Shown here piece by piece: positions 43,606 through 52,262 of a stretch of DNA of 64,000 nucleotides. The DNA lies in assembly GCA_003243425.1 (NCBI GenBank), contig QFQP01000003.1:186001-250000 (forward strand). The letters run 5' to 3'. The stretch comes from Archangium gephyra (GTDB lineage Bacteria; Myxococcota; Myxococcia; Myxococcales; Myxococcaceae). The position numbers and the translations under genes were made by a program. Each line of letters starts with the position of its first letter. The first letter of the stretch is position 1. The notes below the pieces were generated by a model, which saw only the letters and a list, made by a program, of their open reading frames with translations, made no database searches and had not been told where the DNA came from.

Positions 43606-44631
43606 ATGCGCGTCGTGGGCGTCATCGTCGGCCTCATTCTTCTCTTCTCGGCGTGGATGTACTTCCACGGCCGCTATTTCGTGGAAGATGGTCGGGCGCC
43701 GTGGGCCGTCATCAACGACCGCAGCGACGTGCTCGCCGAAGCACTGAAGAACGGCGTCGACGGCGAACAGAAGCGGTCGGCGATGCGACGGGCGCTGTCG
43801 CGACATCGACACGACGCCCTGAAGCTGCTGCTTGCCGATGGCATGAAGCCCGACCTGTCCCGTTGTGAGTTGGGTGGTGACCTCGTTTCCACCGAATTGA
43901 TGCTCGACGCCGGCGCGACCGCCAAGGCCTGCGACGCGAGCTTTCTTCCCGATTTCATCGAGCGCTTCGCCGACGATGCGCCGGAAGCGGCCCTGCTCGC
44001 CCTCCCAGCGCGGCTGGTGAAGGCCGGCGCCGACGTGAACGGCAAGAACTTCAACAAGCTCACCGCGGGGCAGATCGCCAAGCGCAGGAACCTCACGCAG
44101 CTCGCGACCTGGCTGGACGACCCGACGCAGCCGGTGGAATCGGGCACCGCTCCAAAACCTGCGTTGCACGGAACGGTCGACCTCACCCGCGAGGTCTTCG
44201 CGTTCGTATGTGAAGGCGAAGGTCAACCCAACGCACCGGCGTACGAACGCGAAGAAGGCCTCGTATCGCCGATGCTGAACTTCGAGCGCCGCACCGAGAA
44301 GTACTTCTGGCCGGGGCGCATGACGCCTGGCTGGTGGTCGAGCGAACCGAAGCACGCGCAGCTGGTCGTCTGCGCGACCATCACCGAGAAGAAGGTGTTC
44401 AAGCGCTGCACCTACGAAGGCGGCGGCGGCGGCATCACCCTCTGGGAAGCGACGTACGAGCTCGTGGTCCGCGAAGCGCGCACCGCACGGGAGCTCGCGA
44501 AGACGACGGTGTCACTGCTGCCCAGCGGCACCACCTGCGACTTCATGAAGCTCGGCAAGGAACAGGAAGGCGTGTTCCCCGACTACGCACCTGCGCTTCG
44601 CGCCCTGGTCGAGCCGCTCGTCGTGCCCTGA
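43606..44631 (+). CDS. Membrane-anchored hypothetical protein with ankyrin-like segment
   Basis: 341 aa. One N-terminal anchor (VVGVIVGLILLFSAWMYF), then two or three degenerate ankyrin-like units (DALKLLLADGMKPDLS, STELMLDAGATAKACD, RLVKAGADVNGKNFNKLTAGQIAKRRNLTQLATWL). The C-terminal half, from about 190, is beta-rich with Cys pairs and a Gly run (GGGGGI); not recognised. Start 21 bases after the DgkA stop, so probably co-transcribed. A weak hairpin follows. Confidence 0.68.
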   Translation: MRVVGVIVGLILLFSAWMYFHGRYFVEDGRAPWAVINDRSDVLAEALKNGVDGEQKRSAMRRALSRHRHDALKLLLADGMKPDLSRCELGGDLVSTELMLDAGATAKACDASFLPDFIERFADDAPEAALLALPARLVKAGADVNGKNFNKLTAGQIAKRRNLTQLATWLDDPTQPVESGTAPKPALHGTVDLTREVFAFVCEGEGQPNAPAYEREEGLVSPMLNFERRTEKYFWPGRMTPGWWSSEPKHAQLVVCATITEKKVFKRCTYEGGGGGITLWEATYELVVREARTARELAKTTVSLLPSGTTCDFMKLGKEQEGVFPDYAPALRALVEPLVVP

Positions 44632-44638
44632 AAAACAA

Positions 44639-44659
44639 AGCCCGGCGATGGGCCGGGCT
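44639..44659 (+). terminator. GC hairpin after the ankyrin-like gene
   Basis: AGCCCGGC (44639-44646) pairs with GCCGGGCT (44652-44659) around a five-base loop, eight bases after the stop. It lacks a T-tract downstream on the plus strand; on the minus strand the continuation is TTGTTTTTC, so it may also terminate transcripts arriving from the right. Confidence 0.6.
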
Positions 44660-44765
44660 CCTTACTCCCTCAGCGACACCGGGCCGCTGGTCTTGCTTAC
44701 CCCTTCGAGTCGCCTGACCCCGGCACCAGGCCGGAGATCAGCACGGCTCGAGAGGCTCGCACTGG

Positions 44766-44963
44766 TTACGCGCTGACGCGCGGGCTCTCTTGAGTCTGGC
44801 TGGCGGCCGCGGCCGACACCTTCACGTCTTTGATGTTGCACGTGACCTGATCGATCAGCTCGGCGGCGATATCGAGGATCTGGTTGTGGGTGTAACCGCC
44901 CGCCTGCAGCTGGGCGAAGAACGTGTGCGCCATGATCTTCGTGCTCTTCTTGTCCGTGCTCAT
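44766..44963 (-). CDS. Small hypothetical protein
   Basis: 65 aa from ATG 44963. Central helix-rich part GGYTHNQILDIAAELIDQVTCNIKDV is protein-like; termini are Ser/Ala/Thr-rich. No signal peptide, no family recognised. It is divergent from the FAD dehydrogenase with about 200 bp between starts, in which nothing else stands out. The longer open frame in the same register is not convincing. Confidence 0.55.
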   Translation of the reverse strand: MSTDKKSTKIMAHTFFAQLQAGGYTHNQILDIAAELIDQVTCNIKDVKVSAAAASQTQESPRVSA

Positions 44964-45165
44964 GCGGCGGAGCTCTACACGCTGCATGCCACGTCGCTGA
45001 CACCTGAAGAACGTTGCAAAATCATGCTTGTAGCTCTGTTTCAGGGTGCCAGGTGCGAATGACGCTACGCAGCTGAAACCGCGTTGGCGCGAAGCGCGCG
45101 AGGCACTTCCGAGTCGAATCAGGGACTTGTGGAGCTTGCCGGCGCGAACGCATAAGGACGAGCGC

Positions 45166-46770
45166 GTGCCTGCGTACCGCGTCAACAATCTCGCACTCTG
45201 GCTCGACGAGCCCGAAACCCTGCTGACGAAGAAGGCCGCCGAGAAGCTCGGGGTCACCGCCAAAGACATCGAAGCGGTGCGCGTGGTGCGCAGCGTGCTC
45301 GACGCGCGCAAGAAGAACAGCCCCCGCTACATCCACACCGTCGAGGTCGAGTTCGCGAAGGGCAAGCTGCCGAAGACGATGCCCCCCGACGTCAGCGAGG
45401 TCGAAGAAGCGCCTCCGCCGTCGCTGCCGGTCAAGCGCCAACCCGACCAGCGGCCGATCATCATCGGCATGGGCCCGGCCGGCTTGTTCTGCGCCTGGGA
45501 GCTCGCGCTGCGTGGCGTGAAGACCATTCTGTTGGACCGCGGCCGTGACGTGGTTCAACGCCGCAAAGACGTGGCGAAGCTGATGCGCGACGGCACCTTG
45601 ATGCCCGAGAGCAACATGAGCTTCGGCGAAGGCGGCGCGGGCGCGTACACCGACGGCAAGCTCTCGACGCGCATCAACCACCCGCATGTTCGCAAGGTGA
45701 TCGAGACGTTCGCGAAGTACGGCGCCCCCGATCGCATTCTCGTGCAGGGCAAACCGCACATCGGCAGCGATCTGTTGCCGCTCGCCGTCGAGAAGATGCG
45801 CGTCGATCTGCAGCAGATGGGCGTCGAGGTTCGCTTCGAGACCCGCGTCGACGACATTCTTTCGAAAGACGGCGTGTGCACCGGCGTGCGGTTGTCTGAC
45901 GGCTCGGAGATTCACAGCGATCGCGTGATTCTGGTGCCGGGCAATTCAGCGCGTGAACTCTTCGAGAGATTCGCCGCCGACGAGCGGATCTTCATCGAGC
46001 CCAAGCCCTTCGCGCTCGGCTTCCGCGCGGAGCACCCGCAGGCGCTCATCAACTCGATTCAGTACGGCGACAAGTTCGCGACCAATTCGAAGCTGCCGGC
46101 GGCCGACTACAAGCTCGCCGAGAACCTCTCGATCGACGGCGACGTTCGCGGGGTGTTCTCGTTCTGCATGTGCCCGGGCGGCATCGTGGTGCCGACGCCG
46201 ACTGAAGAAGGCATGCAGTGCACCAACGGCATGTCCAACTCGCACCGCAACGCGAAGTACGCGAACGCGGGCGTCGTCGTGTCGGTCAGCGTGGAGGATT
46301 ACGCGAAGGAAGGCTTCACCGGTCCGCTGGCGGGCATCGCGTTCCAGCGGCACTGGGAGACGAAGGCCTATGAGCTCGGCGGCGGGAAGTTCTTTGCGCC
46401 GGCGCAGTCGATCCCCGACTACCTCGCAGGTCGGGTGAAGAAGGCGCCGGGTGGCACCACCTACCGGCCGGGGCTCACGCACGTCGACCTCAACCGCCTG
46501 TTCCCCGCGTGGCTCACGTCGTCGCTCAAGCAGGCGCTCAAGGCCTTCGACCGACGAATGAAGGGCTTCATCACCGACGAGGGTAACCTCATCGGCATCG
46601 AAGCGCGCACGTCGACCCCGCTGCGCATCACGCGCAACGAGCAGCTGCAGTCGGTGTCGATGAAGGGGCTGTACCCGGGCGGAGAAGGCGCCGGTTACGC
46701 CGGAGGCATCGTGTCGTCGGGCATCGACGGTCTCCGCATCGCCGATCAGATCTGCGCGGAGCTGTCGTGA
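45166..46770 (+). CDS. FAD-dependent dehydrogenase (COG2509 type)
   Basis: 534 aa from GTG 45166, which has AAGGA seven bases upstream; an in-frame ATG at 45046 would add 40 less typical residues. Opening domain (about 1-85) of the FAD-dehydrogenase family, dinucleotide-binding IIIGMGPAGLFCAWELALRG, the MSFGEGGAGAYTDGKLSTRI active-site loop, the Cys-rich CMCPGGIVVPTPTEEGMQCTNGMS, and the C-terminal FAD motif GLYPGGEGAGYAGGIVSSGIDG. Substrate unknown for the family. The following small gene starts inside its stop. Confidence 0.9.
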   Translation: MPAYRVNNLALWLDEPETLLTKKAAEKLGVTAKDIEAVRVVRSVLDARKKNSPRYIHTVEVEFAKGKLPKTMPPDVSEVEEAPPPSLPVKRQPDQRPIIIGMGPAGLFCAWELALRGVKTILLDRGRDVVQRRKDVAKLMRDGTLMPESNMSFGEGGAGAYTDGKLSTRINHPHVRKVIETFAKYGAPDRILVQGKPHIGSDLLPLAVEKMRVDLQQMGVEVRFETRVDDILSKDGVCTGVRLSDGSEIHSDRVILVPGNSARELFERFAADERIFIEPKPFALGFRAEHPQALINSIQYGDKFATNSKLPAADYKLAENLSIDGDVRGVFSFCMCPGGIVVPTPTEEGMQCTNGMSNSHRNAKYANAGVVVSVSVEDYAKEGFTGPLAGIAFQRHWETKAYELGGGKFFAPAQSIPDYLAGRVKKAPGGTTYRPGLTHVDLNRLFPAWLTSSLKQALKAFDRRMKGFITDEGNLIGIEARTSTPLRITRNEQLQSVSMKGLYPGGEGAGYAGGIVSSGIDGLRIADQICAELS

Positions 46771-47129
46771 AGTACACGGTGCGCAACGCCGACGGCCAGC
46801 TGACCTACGAGAGCTTCGACCAGCTCAAGGAAGCAGCGGTCTCCGGGCTCGTCGAACCTGACGACGAAGTGCAGCGCGAAGGCGAGACCGAGTGGCGCAA
46901 GGCCAGCACGGTGCCGAAGCTGCTCTCGAAGCTGGAAGCCAGGAAGAAGTTCAACCCGTCGATCGTGTGGATCTCGATCTCCGTCGTCGGAGCCATCGGT
47001 GCCTTCATCGCCATTCGAAACGGCAACGTGAAGGACAAGCCGGAGCTCTACGCGTTCGGCCTGGTGCTGGCGTTCGCGGTGGTCGGCATCCTGTTCAAGG
47101 TGACGGCCGACACCGCGAAGCGCCGGTGA
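46767..47129 (+). CDS. GYF_2-like domain membrane protein
   Basis: 120 aa; GTG start overlapping the dehydrogenase stop. N-terminal domain KYTVRNADGQLTYESFDQLKEAAVSGLVEPDDEVQREGETEWRKAS in type is a GYF_2-like adaptor fold, followed by two transmembrane helices (about 68-82 and 95-110). Such domains bind Pro-rich or membrane partners. Specific role unknown; coupled translation suggests it anchors or regulates the dehydrogenase. Confidence 0.72.
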   Translation: MKYTVRNADGQLTYESFDQLKEAAVSGLVEPDDEVQREGETEWRKASTVPKLLSKLEARKKFNPSIVWISISVVGAIGAFIAIRNGNVKDKPELYAFGLVLAFAVVGILFKVTADTAKRR

Positions 47130-47132
47130 CGC

Positions 47133-47750
47133 TCACTTCTTCGCGGCGGCCTTGCGGATCGCCTTGAACACGTCGGGCACCGCGGTGCCGTTGGCGGCGT
47201 TGACGATGAACGTCGGCACGCTGCCGCCCGGGCTCGTGTACAGGTAGTAGGTGGCGTTGGTCTTCTTGCCGCCGTCAGCGCCCTCGAGCAGCCAGTAGCC
47301 GTCGTTGATGCGCACGCGCACCACGTCCTTCTTCAACGGCACCGCGGCGTCGGCCTTCTCGGGCGAAGCCGTGGTCCACGACACCTTGTAGGCGCCGGTG
47401 CCGTCGTCCTTCATGGTGCTCTCGTCCTTCAAGACGATGACGTAGTCGCGCTGGTCGACCATCGGCGCCTTGATGCGCGAATAGAACGAGATCTCCTTGT
47501 CACCTTCCGAGCGCGAGATGACCTTCGCCTCCTCGGTGTACGGCATCGTCTTCGGGTACGCCTCGAGGTTGCGGATGATGTCCCACACCGTCTTCGGCGG
47601 GGCGTCGATGGTGCCGTTGGCCTTCATTTCCTTCACGTCGGTGCCCGGCTTGTCGCGGCGGTAGACCTTCACGCCATCGGTCTCGGCGGCGACCTCCCAC
47701 TTGGGATCGGCAGACAGGAGCAGGAGGGGGACGAGCGCGAGTTGAAACAT
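47133..47750 (-). CDS. Exported START-like lipid-binding protein
   Basis: 205 aa from ATG 47750; the open frame runs further up but the signal peptide MFQLALVPLLLLSA fixes the start. The rest matches the START/polyketide-cyclase fold: WEVAAETDGVKVYRRDKPG, VKEMKANGTIDAPPKTVWDIIRNLEAYPKTMPY, RDYVIVLKDES and the C-terminal helix ending VFKAIRKAAAKK. START domains hold a hydrophobic ligand such as a lipid or sterol. Ligand unknown. It ends three bases from the convergent GYF gene. Confidence 0.84.
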   Translation of the reverse strand: MFQLALVPLLLLSADPKWEVAAETDGVKVYRRDKPGTDVKEMKANGTIDAPPKTVWDIIRNLEAYPKTMPYTEEAKVISRSEGDKEISFYSRIKAPMVDQRDYVIVLKDESTMKDDGTGAYKVSWTTASPEKADAAVPLKKDVVRVRINDGYWLLEGADGGKKTNATYYLYTSPGGSVPTFIVNAANGTAVPDVFKAIRKAAAKK

Positions 47751-47803
47751 GGGTGAGATCCTGTGTCGAAATGTGAGGGACGAAGCGCTACTGTGACACG
47801 GCC

Positions 47804-48538
47804 GTGAGCCAGACTGAAAACACTGAATCCAATTCAAGCGACGAGCGCATCCGGAAGATCTACGCGAAGGATCTGAAGGTCGGAGAGACGGTTCACACCG
47901 TCTTCCGTGCTGCGGTGAAAGAGAAGCACACCAGCCGCGGTGGCAAGTCGTACCTCGCACTCCAACTCGTCGATCGCACCGGGGCCGTCGATGGCCGCGT
48001 CTTCGACAACGTAGACGCTGCCGATCAGGCCTTCTCGACCGACGACTTCCTGCTCGTGAAGGGCAAGGTCGGTCAGTTCAAGGGCGTGACGCAGATCGTG
48101 GTCGAACGCCTCGAGCGGCTGGACCCCGGTCCCATCGACGCCAACGAATTCGCGTACACCGCGCCGGCGCCGGCGCCTCGGGAAGACAAGCCCGCCGCGA
48201 AGGAACGCGACGAGCACACGGCCGCGAAGGTCCGTTTGAGCAAGCGTCTCGAGCGGCTGCTCGAGAACCCGCAGCTGGTGCAGGCGCTCGACAACTTCGT
48301 CGGTCATCTCGAAAAGGCGCTCAACGCGCAGCATGGGCATGCGCCTGCTGTCGCGAAGCCGGAACGCGCCGAGCGGCCAGACCGCCCGAAGCGCGAGCGT
48401 GGCCCGAAGGTCGAACACAAGGCCAGGCCGGAAGAGCCGAAGCGCGACCCGTCGCTGCCGTCGGGGCTGGCGTTCAAGCCCTTCAACGCGTTGGTCGGTG
48501 GCGACGACACGAAGCCGCCTGAACCTTCGAACGGCTGA
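47804..48538 (+). CDS. YhaM-like OB-fold protein without HD domain
   Basis: 244 aa. Residues 15-105 (IYAKDLKVGETVHTVFRA, YLALQLVDRTGAVDGRVFDN, FLLVKGKVGQFKGVTQIVVERLERL) resemble the N-terminal OB domain of the 3'-5' exoribonuclease YhaM, which binds nucleic acid. The catalytic HD domain is absent; instead there is an Ala/Pro/Lys/Glu-rich, coiled and disordered C-terminal region. Likely single-strand nucleic-acid binding. It precedes the MshEN/HD-GYP gene by six bases. Confidence 0.78.
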   Translation: MSQTENTESNSSDERIRKIYAKDLKVGETVHTVFRAAVKEKHTSRGGKSYLALQLVDRTGAVDGRVFDNVDAADQAFSTDDFLLVKGKVGQFKGVTQIVVERLERLDPGPIDANEFAYTAPAPAPREDKPAAKERDEHTAAKVRLSKRLERLLENPQLVQALDNFVGHLEKALNAQHGHAPAVAKPERAERPDRPKRERGPKVEHKARPEEPKRDPSLPSGLAFKPFNALVGGDDTKPPEPSNG

Positions 48539-48544
48539 TTCACC

Positions 48545-50470
48545 ATGGCGAAGCGACTCGGGGAGCGGCTCATTGAAGCCGGCCTGGTCTCGGCCGAAGC
48601 GGTCGACCAGGCGCTCAGCCATCAGAAGATCACCCAACACCGTCTGGGCGATTGTCTCGTCGAGCTCGGCCTGATTCAGGAGGGCGCGCTGCTGCGCTTC
48701 CTGGCGACCGAGTTCAAGACGCGCTTCGTGTCAGCTGAGAAGCTGGCGCAGGCGAAGATCGCGCAGGAGGTGTTGGACAAGGTGCCGGTGCGCATGGCCG
48801 AGAAGCAGGACTTCCTGCCCATCGCCTTCGATGCCGAGCGCCGGGTGCTGTCGATCGTGATGGCCGAGCCTCAGAACGAGGCGCTGGTGAAGGAGATCGC
48901 CATCGTCACCGACATGGCGGAGGTCTTCGCCTACGTCGGCGTTCGCAGCGCGATTCAGGCGGGCATCAAGAAGCACTACTACGGCGACCCGACGGCCTTC
49001 GCGTCGATGCAGAGTGGCGCGTCGCTGCAGCAGGACGCGCGCAAGCTGGCCGGTGCGTACGAAGGCAGCGACTCGCGGCTGATGAACTCGTCGGACGTCT
49101 CGAGCCGCACCAGCACCGGTCGCAGCGGTTCGGGCAAGACGTCGAGCCGCGTCAACCCCACGCAGCTTCGTGAGGCGCTGGGCGCGGTGCGAGGCACCGT
49201 CGGCGAGAACGACTTCGTCGAGACGCTGAACATTCTCGTCAGCCTCTTCGAGATGCCGCGCAAGGAGTTCCGCGGCCACTCGGCGCAGATCGCCCGGCAG
49301 TCGCAATTGCTGGCGCGGCGCATCGGGCTGCAGCCGCGCGACGTCACCAACGTGTCGATCGCCGCGTATCTGCACGACCTCGGCAAGAAGCCCGAAAAGC
49401 ACTTCACCCTGCCCCTCATCGCGACGTCACCCGAAGCGAAGAGCGAGGCCAAGCGCTACGCCCGCGCGCCCATCAAGTTGTTCGAGACGGTGCACCTGCC
49501 CGGCGGCGTGAACGCGATCCTCGCGCAGTTGTACGAGGCCTTCGACGGCACCGGTGTTCCGCAGGGCGCGAAGGGTGAAGACATCAGCGCCGGTGCGCGC
49601 ATCATCGCCGCGGTCGACGCCTTCTTCGACGTCACGCGCAACCCCTTCAATCCGCATGGTCGTCTGCTCACCAAGAGCGAGGCGATCGATTCGATGCGCA
49701 ACAGCACGTTGTTCGACCCGGTGGTCGTCGACGCGCTCGACGTGCTGCAGAGCGGCGACCTGCTCAAGCAACGTGTCGAGCAGGACGGCCGGCAGGTGTT
49801 CGTGGCCGACCCGGACGAAGCGGTGCGCACCGACCTGATGGACTCGCTGTCGAAGAGCGGCATCGTGGTGCAGTCGGTGATCAAGCTCGACGGGCTCATC
49901 GACGCGGTGATGGCCAACGAAGCCGACACCATCGCGGTGGGGCTCGGGTACGGCGTGGGTGACCTCGTCGCGCTCGTGCAGTTCATTCGCGCGCGGCCCG
50001 AGAGCGCGTCGTTGCCGGTGCTGGTGCTCGGTGACCCCACCGATCCCGCGAGCCGCGAACGTCTGGTGCAGGCCGGCGTGAGCAGCTTCATTCCCGTGCC
50101 GCTCGCGCCCGACGACGCGGCGAACACCATTCGCGCGGCGTACCTCGATCGCATCGAACACGGCGGCCTCGGTCACACGGTGCGCGGCAACTTCGATGAG
50201 CTGGCGTCACTCGAGCTCGCGAAGATCCTGGGCGCGTCGCGCAAGTCGGGTCGGCTCGTCGTTCGCAACGGCCCCCAGGAGGGCTACCTGCAGCTCGAGC
50301 GAGGCCGCATCGTGTACGCCACGTGGACCGACAAGAAGGGCGAGCAGGCCATCAGCCCGATGTTGACGGCGCCGCAGGCCGATTTCGCCTTCGATCCCGA
50401 AGCGCTGCTGTCCGACATGCCGAACGCAGATCACGACTTCGATCTCGTGGTGCGCGAACTGACGAAGTGA
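48545..50470 (+). CDS. Multidomain regulator: MshEN, HD-GYP-like, receiver-like and DUF4388
   Basis: 641 aa. Order by eye: GspE/MshE N-terminal c-di-GMP-type domain (residues 1-145, GERLIEAGLVSAEAVDQAL, LGDCLVELG), a Ser/Gly linker, an HD-GYP domain (about 220-410: HSAQIARQSQLLARRIGL, AAYLHDLGKKPEK, FDGTGVPQGAKGE), a receiver-like unit (about 415-545: RQVFVADPDEAVRTDLMDSL), and a C-terminal DUF4388 (ASLELAKILGASRKSGRLVV, GRIVYATWTDKKGEQA). The GYP motif reads GVP and the usual HHExxDG lacks its His pair, so c-di-GMP hydrolysis is doubtful. It follows the OB-fold gene and ends before convergent tatD. Confidence 0.82.
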   Translation: MAKRLGERLIEAGLVSAEAVDQALSHQKITQHRLGDCLVELGLIQEGALLRFLATEFKTRFVSAEKLAQAKIAQEVLDKVPVRMAEKQDFLPIAFDAERRVLSIVMAEPQNEALVKEIAIVTDMAEVFAYVGVRSAIQAGIKKHYYGDPTAFASMQSGASLQQDARKLAGAYEGSDSRLMNSSDVSSRTSTGRSGSGKTSSRVNPTQLREALGAVRGTVGENDFVETLNILVSLFEMPRKEFRGHSAQIARQSQLLARRIGLQPRDVTNVSIAAYLHDLGKKPEKHFTLPLIATSPEAKSEAKRYARAPIKLFETVHLPGGVNAILAQLYEAFDGTGVPQGAKGEDISAGARIIAAVDAFFDVTRNPFNPHGRLLTKSEAIDSMRNSTLFDPVVVDALDVLQSGDLLKQRVEQDGRQVFVADPDEAVRTDLMDSLSKSGIVVQSVIKLDGLIDAVMANEADTIAVGLGYGVGDLVALVQFIRARPESASLPVLVLGDPTDPASRERLVQAGVSSFIPVPLAPDDAANTIRAAYLDRIEHGGLGHTVRGNFDELASLELAKILGASRKSGRLVVRNGPQEGYLQLERGRIVYATWTDKKGEQAISPMLTAPQADFAFDPEALLSDMPNADHDFDLVVRELTK

Positions 50471-50492
50471 CCGGCGCGCCGTGCTGCGGCGC

Positions 50493-51275
50493 TCAAAGTG
50501 CGAGGTCGATCTTCAGCAGTCGCGCCGTGTTGCGTGCACAGACGAGTGCGACTTCCTCTGCGTCTTTGCCATGGAGCTCAGCGACCTTCTTCGCGGTCTC
50601 GGCGACGCGCATCGGCTCGTTGGGCCATTTGCCGCGATACGGAGCCGGCGAGAGGTACGGAGAGTCGGTCTCGACCATCAGTCGCTCGAGCGGCGCAAAC
50701 TTCACGGCTTCCTGAAGCGGCTCCGTCTTCTTGTAGGTGACGACGCCGGAGATCGAGAGGTGGAAGCCGAGGTCGAGGTACCTGCGCGCCGCCGGGAGAT
50801 CGCCCGTGAAGCAGTGGATCATGCCGTCGGTCATGCCTTCGGACTTCAGAATCTCGAAGCACTCGTCGTGCGCGTCACGAACGTGAATGACGATGGGCTT
50901 GTTGACGTGCTTCGCAAGCTGGCACTGAAAGCGGAACTTCGCCTGCTGCACGTCGCGCGGTGAGTGGTCGTAGTAGTAGTCGAGGCCCGTCTCACCGATG
51001 GCCTTCACTTCAGGCAACGCGGCGAGCGTCTCGAGCGTCTTCCAATCGTCTTCCGTGGCCTGCGCCGCGTCGTGGGGATGCACGCCGATGGTCGGCGTCA
51101 GAAAGTCGGGGTGCATGCGGGCCGCGTTGATGGCGTTGCCGAAGTCACCGGGCTTCTGAAGAAGCCCGACCACGACCGCGTGCACGACGCCCGCCTCACG
51201 AGCGCGCGCGATGACCTCTCCGGCGACCGGGAAGTCCTTCGTCTCGAGGTGGCAGTGCGAATCGATGAGCTTCAC
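50493..51275 (-). CDS. tatD: TatD family metal-dependent hydrolase
   Basis: 260 aa; GTG start overlapping the HEAT gene stop. Metal ligands in order: DSHCHLE near the N-terminus, the Glu of GETGLDYYY, HVRDAH, MIHCFTG and VETDSPYLSP. TatD enzymes are 3'-5' DNA/RNA exonucleases and D-aminoacyl-tRNA-related hydrolases of the amidohydrolase fold. Downstream of metG and a HEAT gene, a common neighbourhood for tatD. Confidence 0.95.
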   Translation of the reverse strand: MKLIDSHCHLETKDFPVAGEVIARAREAGVVHAVVVGLLQKPGDFGNAINAARMHPDFLTPTIGVHPHDAAQATEDDWKTLETLAALPEVKAIGETGLDYYYDHSPRDVQQAKFRFQCQLAKHVNKPIVIHVRDAHDECFEILKSEGMTDGMIHCFTGDLPAARRYLDLGFHLSISGVVTYKKTEPLQEAVKFAPLERLMVETDSPYLSPAPYRGKWPNEPMRVAETAKKVAELHGKDAEEVALVCARNTARLLKIDLAL

Positions 51276-52240
51276 TTCGAATCTCCGCAGTCGGCGAGCC
51301 TCGAGACGAGCTCTTCCTGTGCGTCAGCATCGGCCAGCGTGAGCTTCTCGACCACGTCGCGGGCGCCGGCGCGCAGGAGCCCTTCGGCGACGTCGAGTTT
51401 GAAGTCGTCGTTGTCTCCCGTGGAGAGCAGCGGCGTCAGCAGCGCCACGACGTCGGCGCCACCGTGGTGACCGAGCGCGCGAGCCGCGGTGCCACGCGCG
51501 GTGTCGTCAGGCGTATTCACGATCGCGACCAGCTTCTGTTTCGCCGCCGCCGAATCGAGCTCGCCCAGGAGCTCCACGGCCATGGGGCGGTCGAGCGCAG
51601 ACTTCTTTTCGATTCGCTTCTCGAGATGGGCGACGCCTTCCGGGTCGCCGAGCACCGCGAGCGCTCCGGCGATCCGGGTCTTGTCGAATTGCGGCACGAA
51701 CCACCCGTTGAGCGTCTTCTTCAACGGTTCGATGGCAGCGGTGTCTCCGAGCCGCGCCAGCGCACCCGCTGCGCGGTAACGGAATTCACCGTCGTCGAGC
51801 GCGGCGATCAACACGTCGATACCGGCCGCGTGCTGCAGCTCCGCGATTCCACGCGCGGCTTCGAAGCGAACGCCGGGCGCCTTGTCCTGGAGTGCAGCGG
51901 CGAGCGCGCCACGCGCTTCCGGGAGTTCGAGATCGGCGAGACGGCCGGCCGCTTCGACGCGAACCCGGACGATCGGATCGGCGAGGTGGCGAACGAAGAT
52001 CTCCTTCGACTCGCCCGGAGGGAGCACTGCGGAGGCGAGCGCGAGCCCGGCGCACCGCACTTCGTCCTGCTTGTCCGACAGCAGCTGCACGACGTCGGGA
52101 ACGAAGAAGGCCTGCTCTTCCGGCGTCGCGTCGAACGCGAGCTCGCAGAGCGTGCCGGCAGCTTCGAGGCGAATGGCGGGAGACGTCTCGCGCTCGAGGG
52201 TCATCAACGCTCGTTCACGCGGCGTGTGTTCTTGCGTCAC
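51272..52240 (-). CDS. HEAT/PBS-repeat protein
   Basis: 322 aa from the GTG/ATG-type start at 52240. Made almost wholly of helical HEAT repeats of about 31 residues (VRVRVEAAGRLADLELPEARGALAAALQD, VRFEAARGIAELQHAAGIDVLIAALDD, YRAAGALARLGDTAAIEPLKKTL). Such scaffolds mediate protein contacts; the partner cannot be read. It lies 22 bp after metG and overlaps the tatD start (GTGA), so it belongs to the asnS-holA-metG transcript. Confidence 0.8.
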   Translation of the reverse strand: MTQEHTPRERALMTLERETSPAIRLEAAGTLCELAFDATPEEQAFFVPDVVQLLSDKQDEVRCAGLALASAVLPPGESKEIFVRHLADPIVRVRVEAAGRLADLELPEARGALAAALQDKAPGVRFEAARGIAELQHAAGIDVLIAALDDGEFRYRAAGALARLGDTAAIEPLKKTLNGWFVPQFDKTRIAGALAVLGDPEGVAHLEKRIEKKSALDRPMAVELLGELDSAAAKQKLVAIVNTPDDTARGTAARALGHHGGADVVALLTPLLSTGDNDDFKLDVAEGLLRAGARDVVEKLTLADADAQEELVSRLADCGDSK

Positions 52241-52262
52241 GACGACTCCCTCACCCTGAGCC

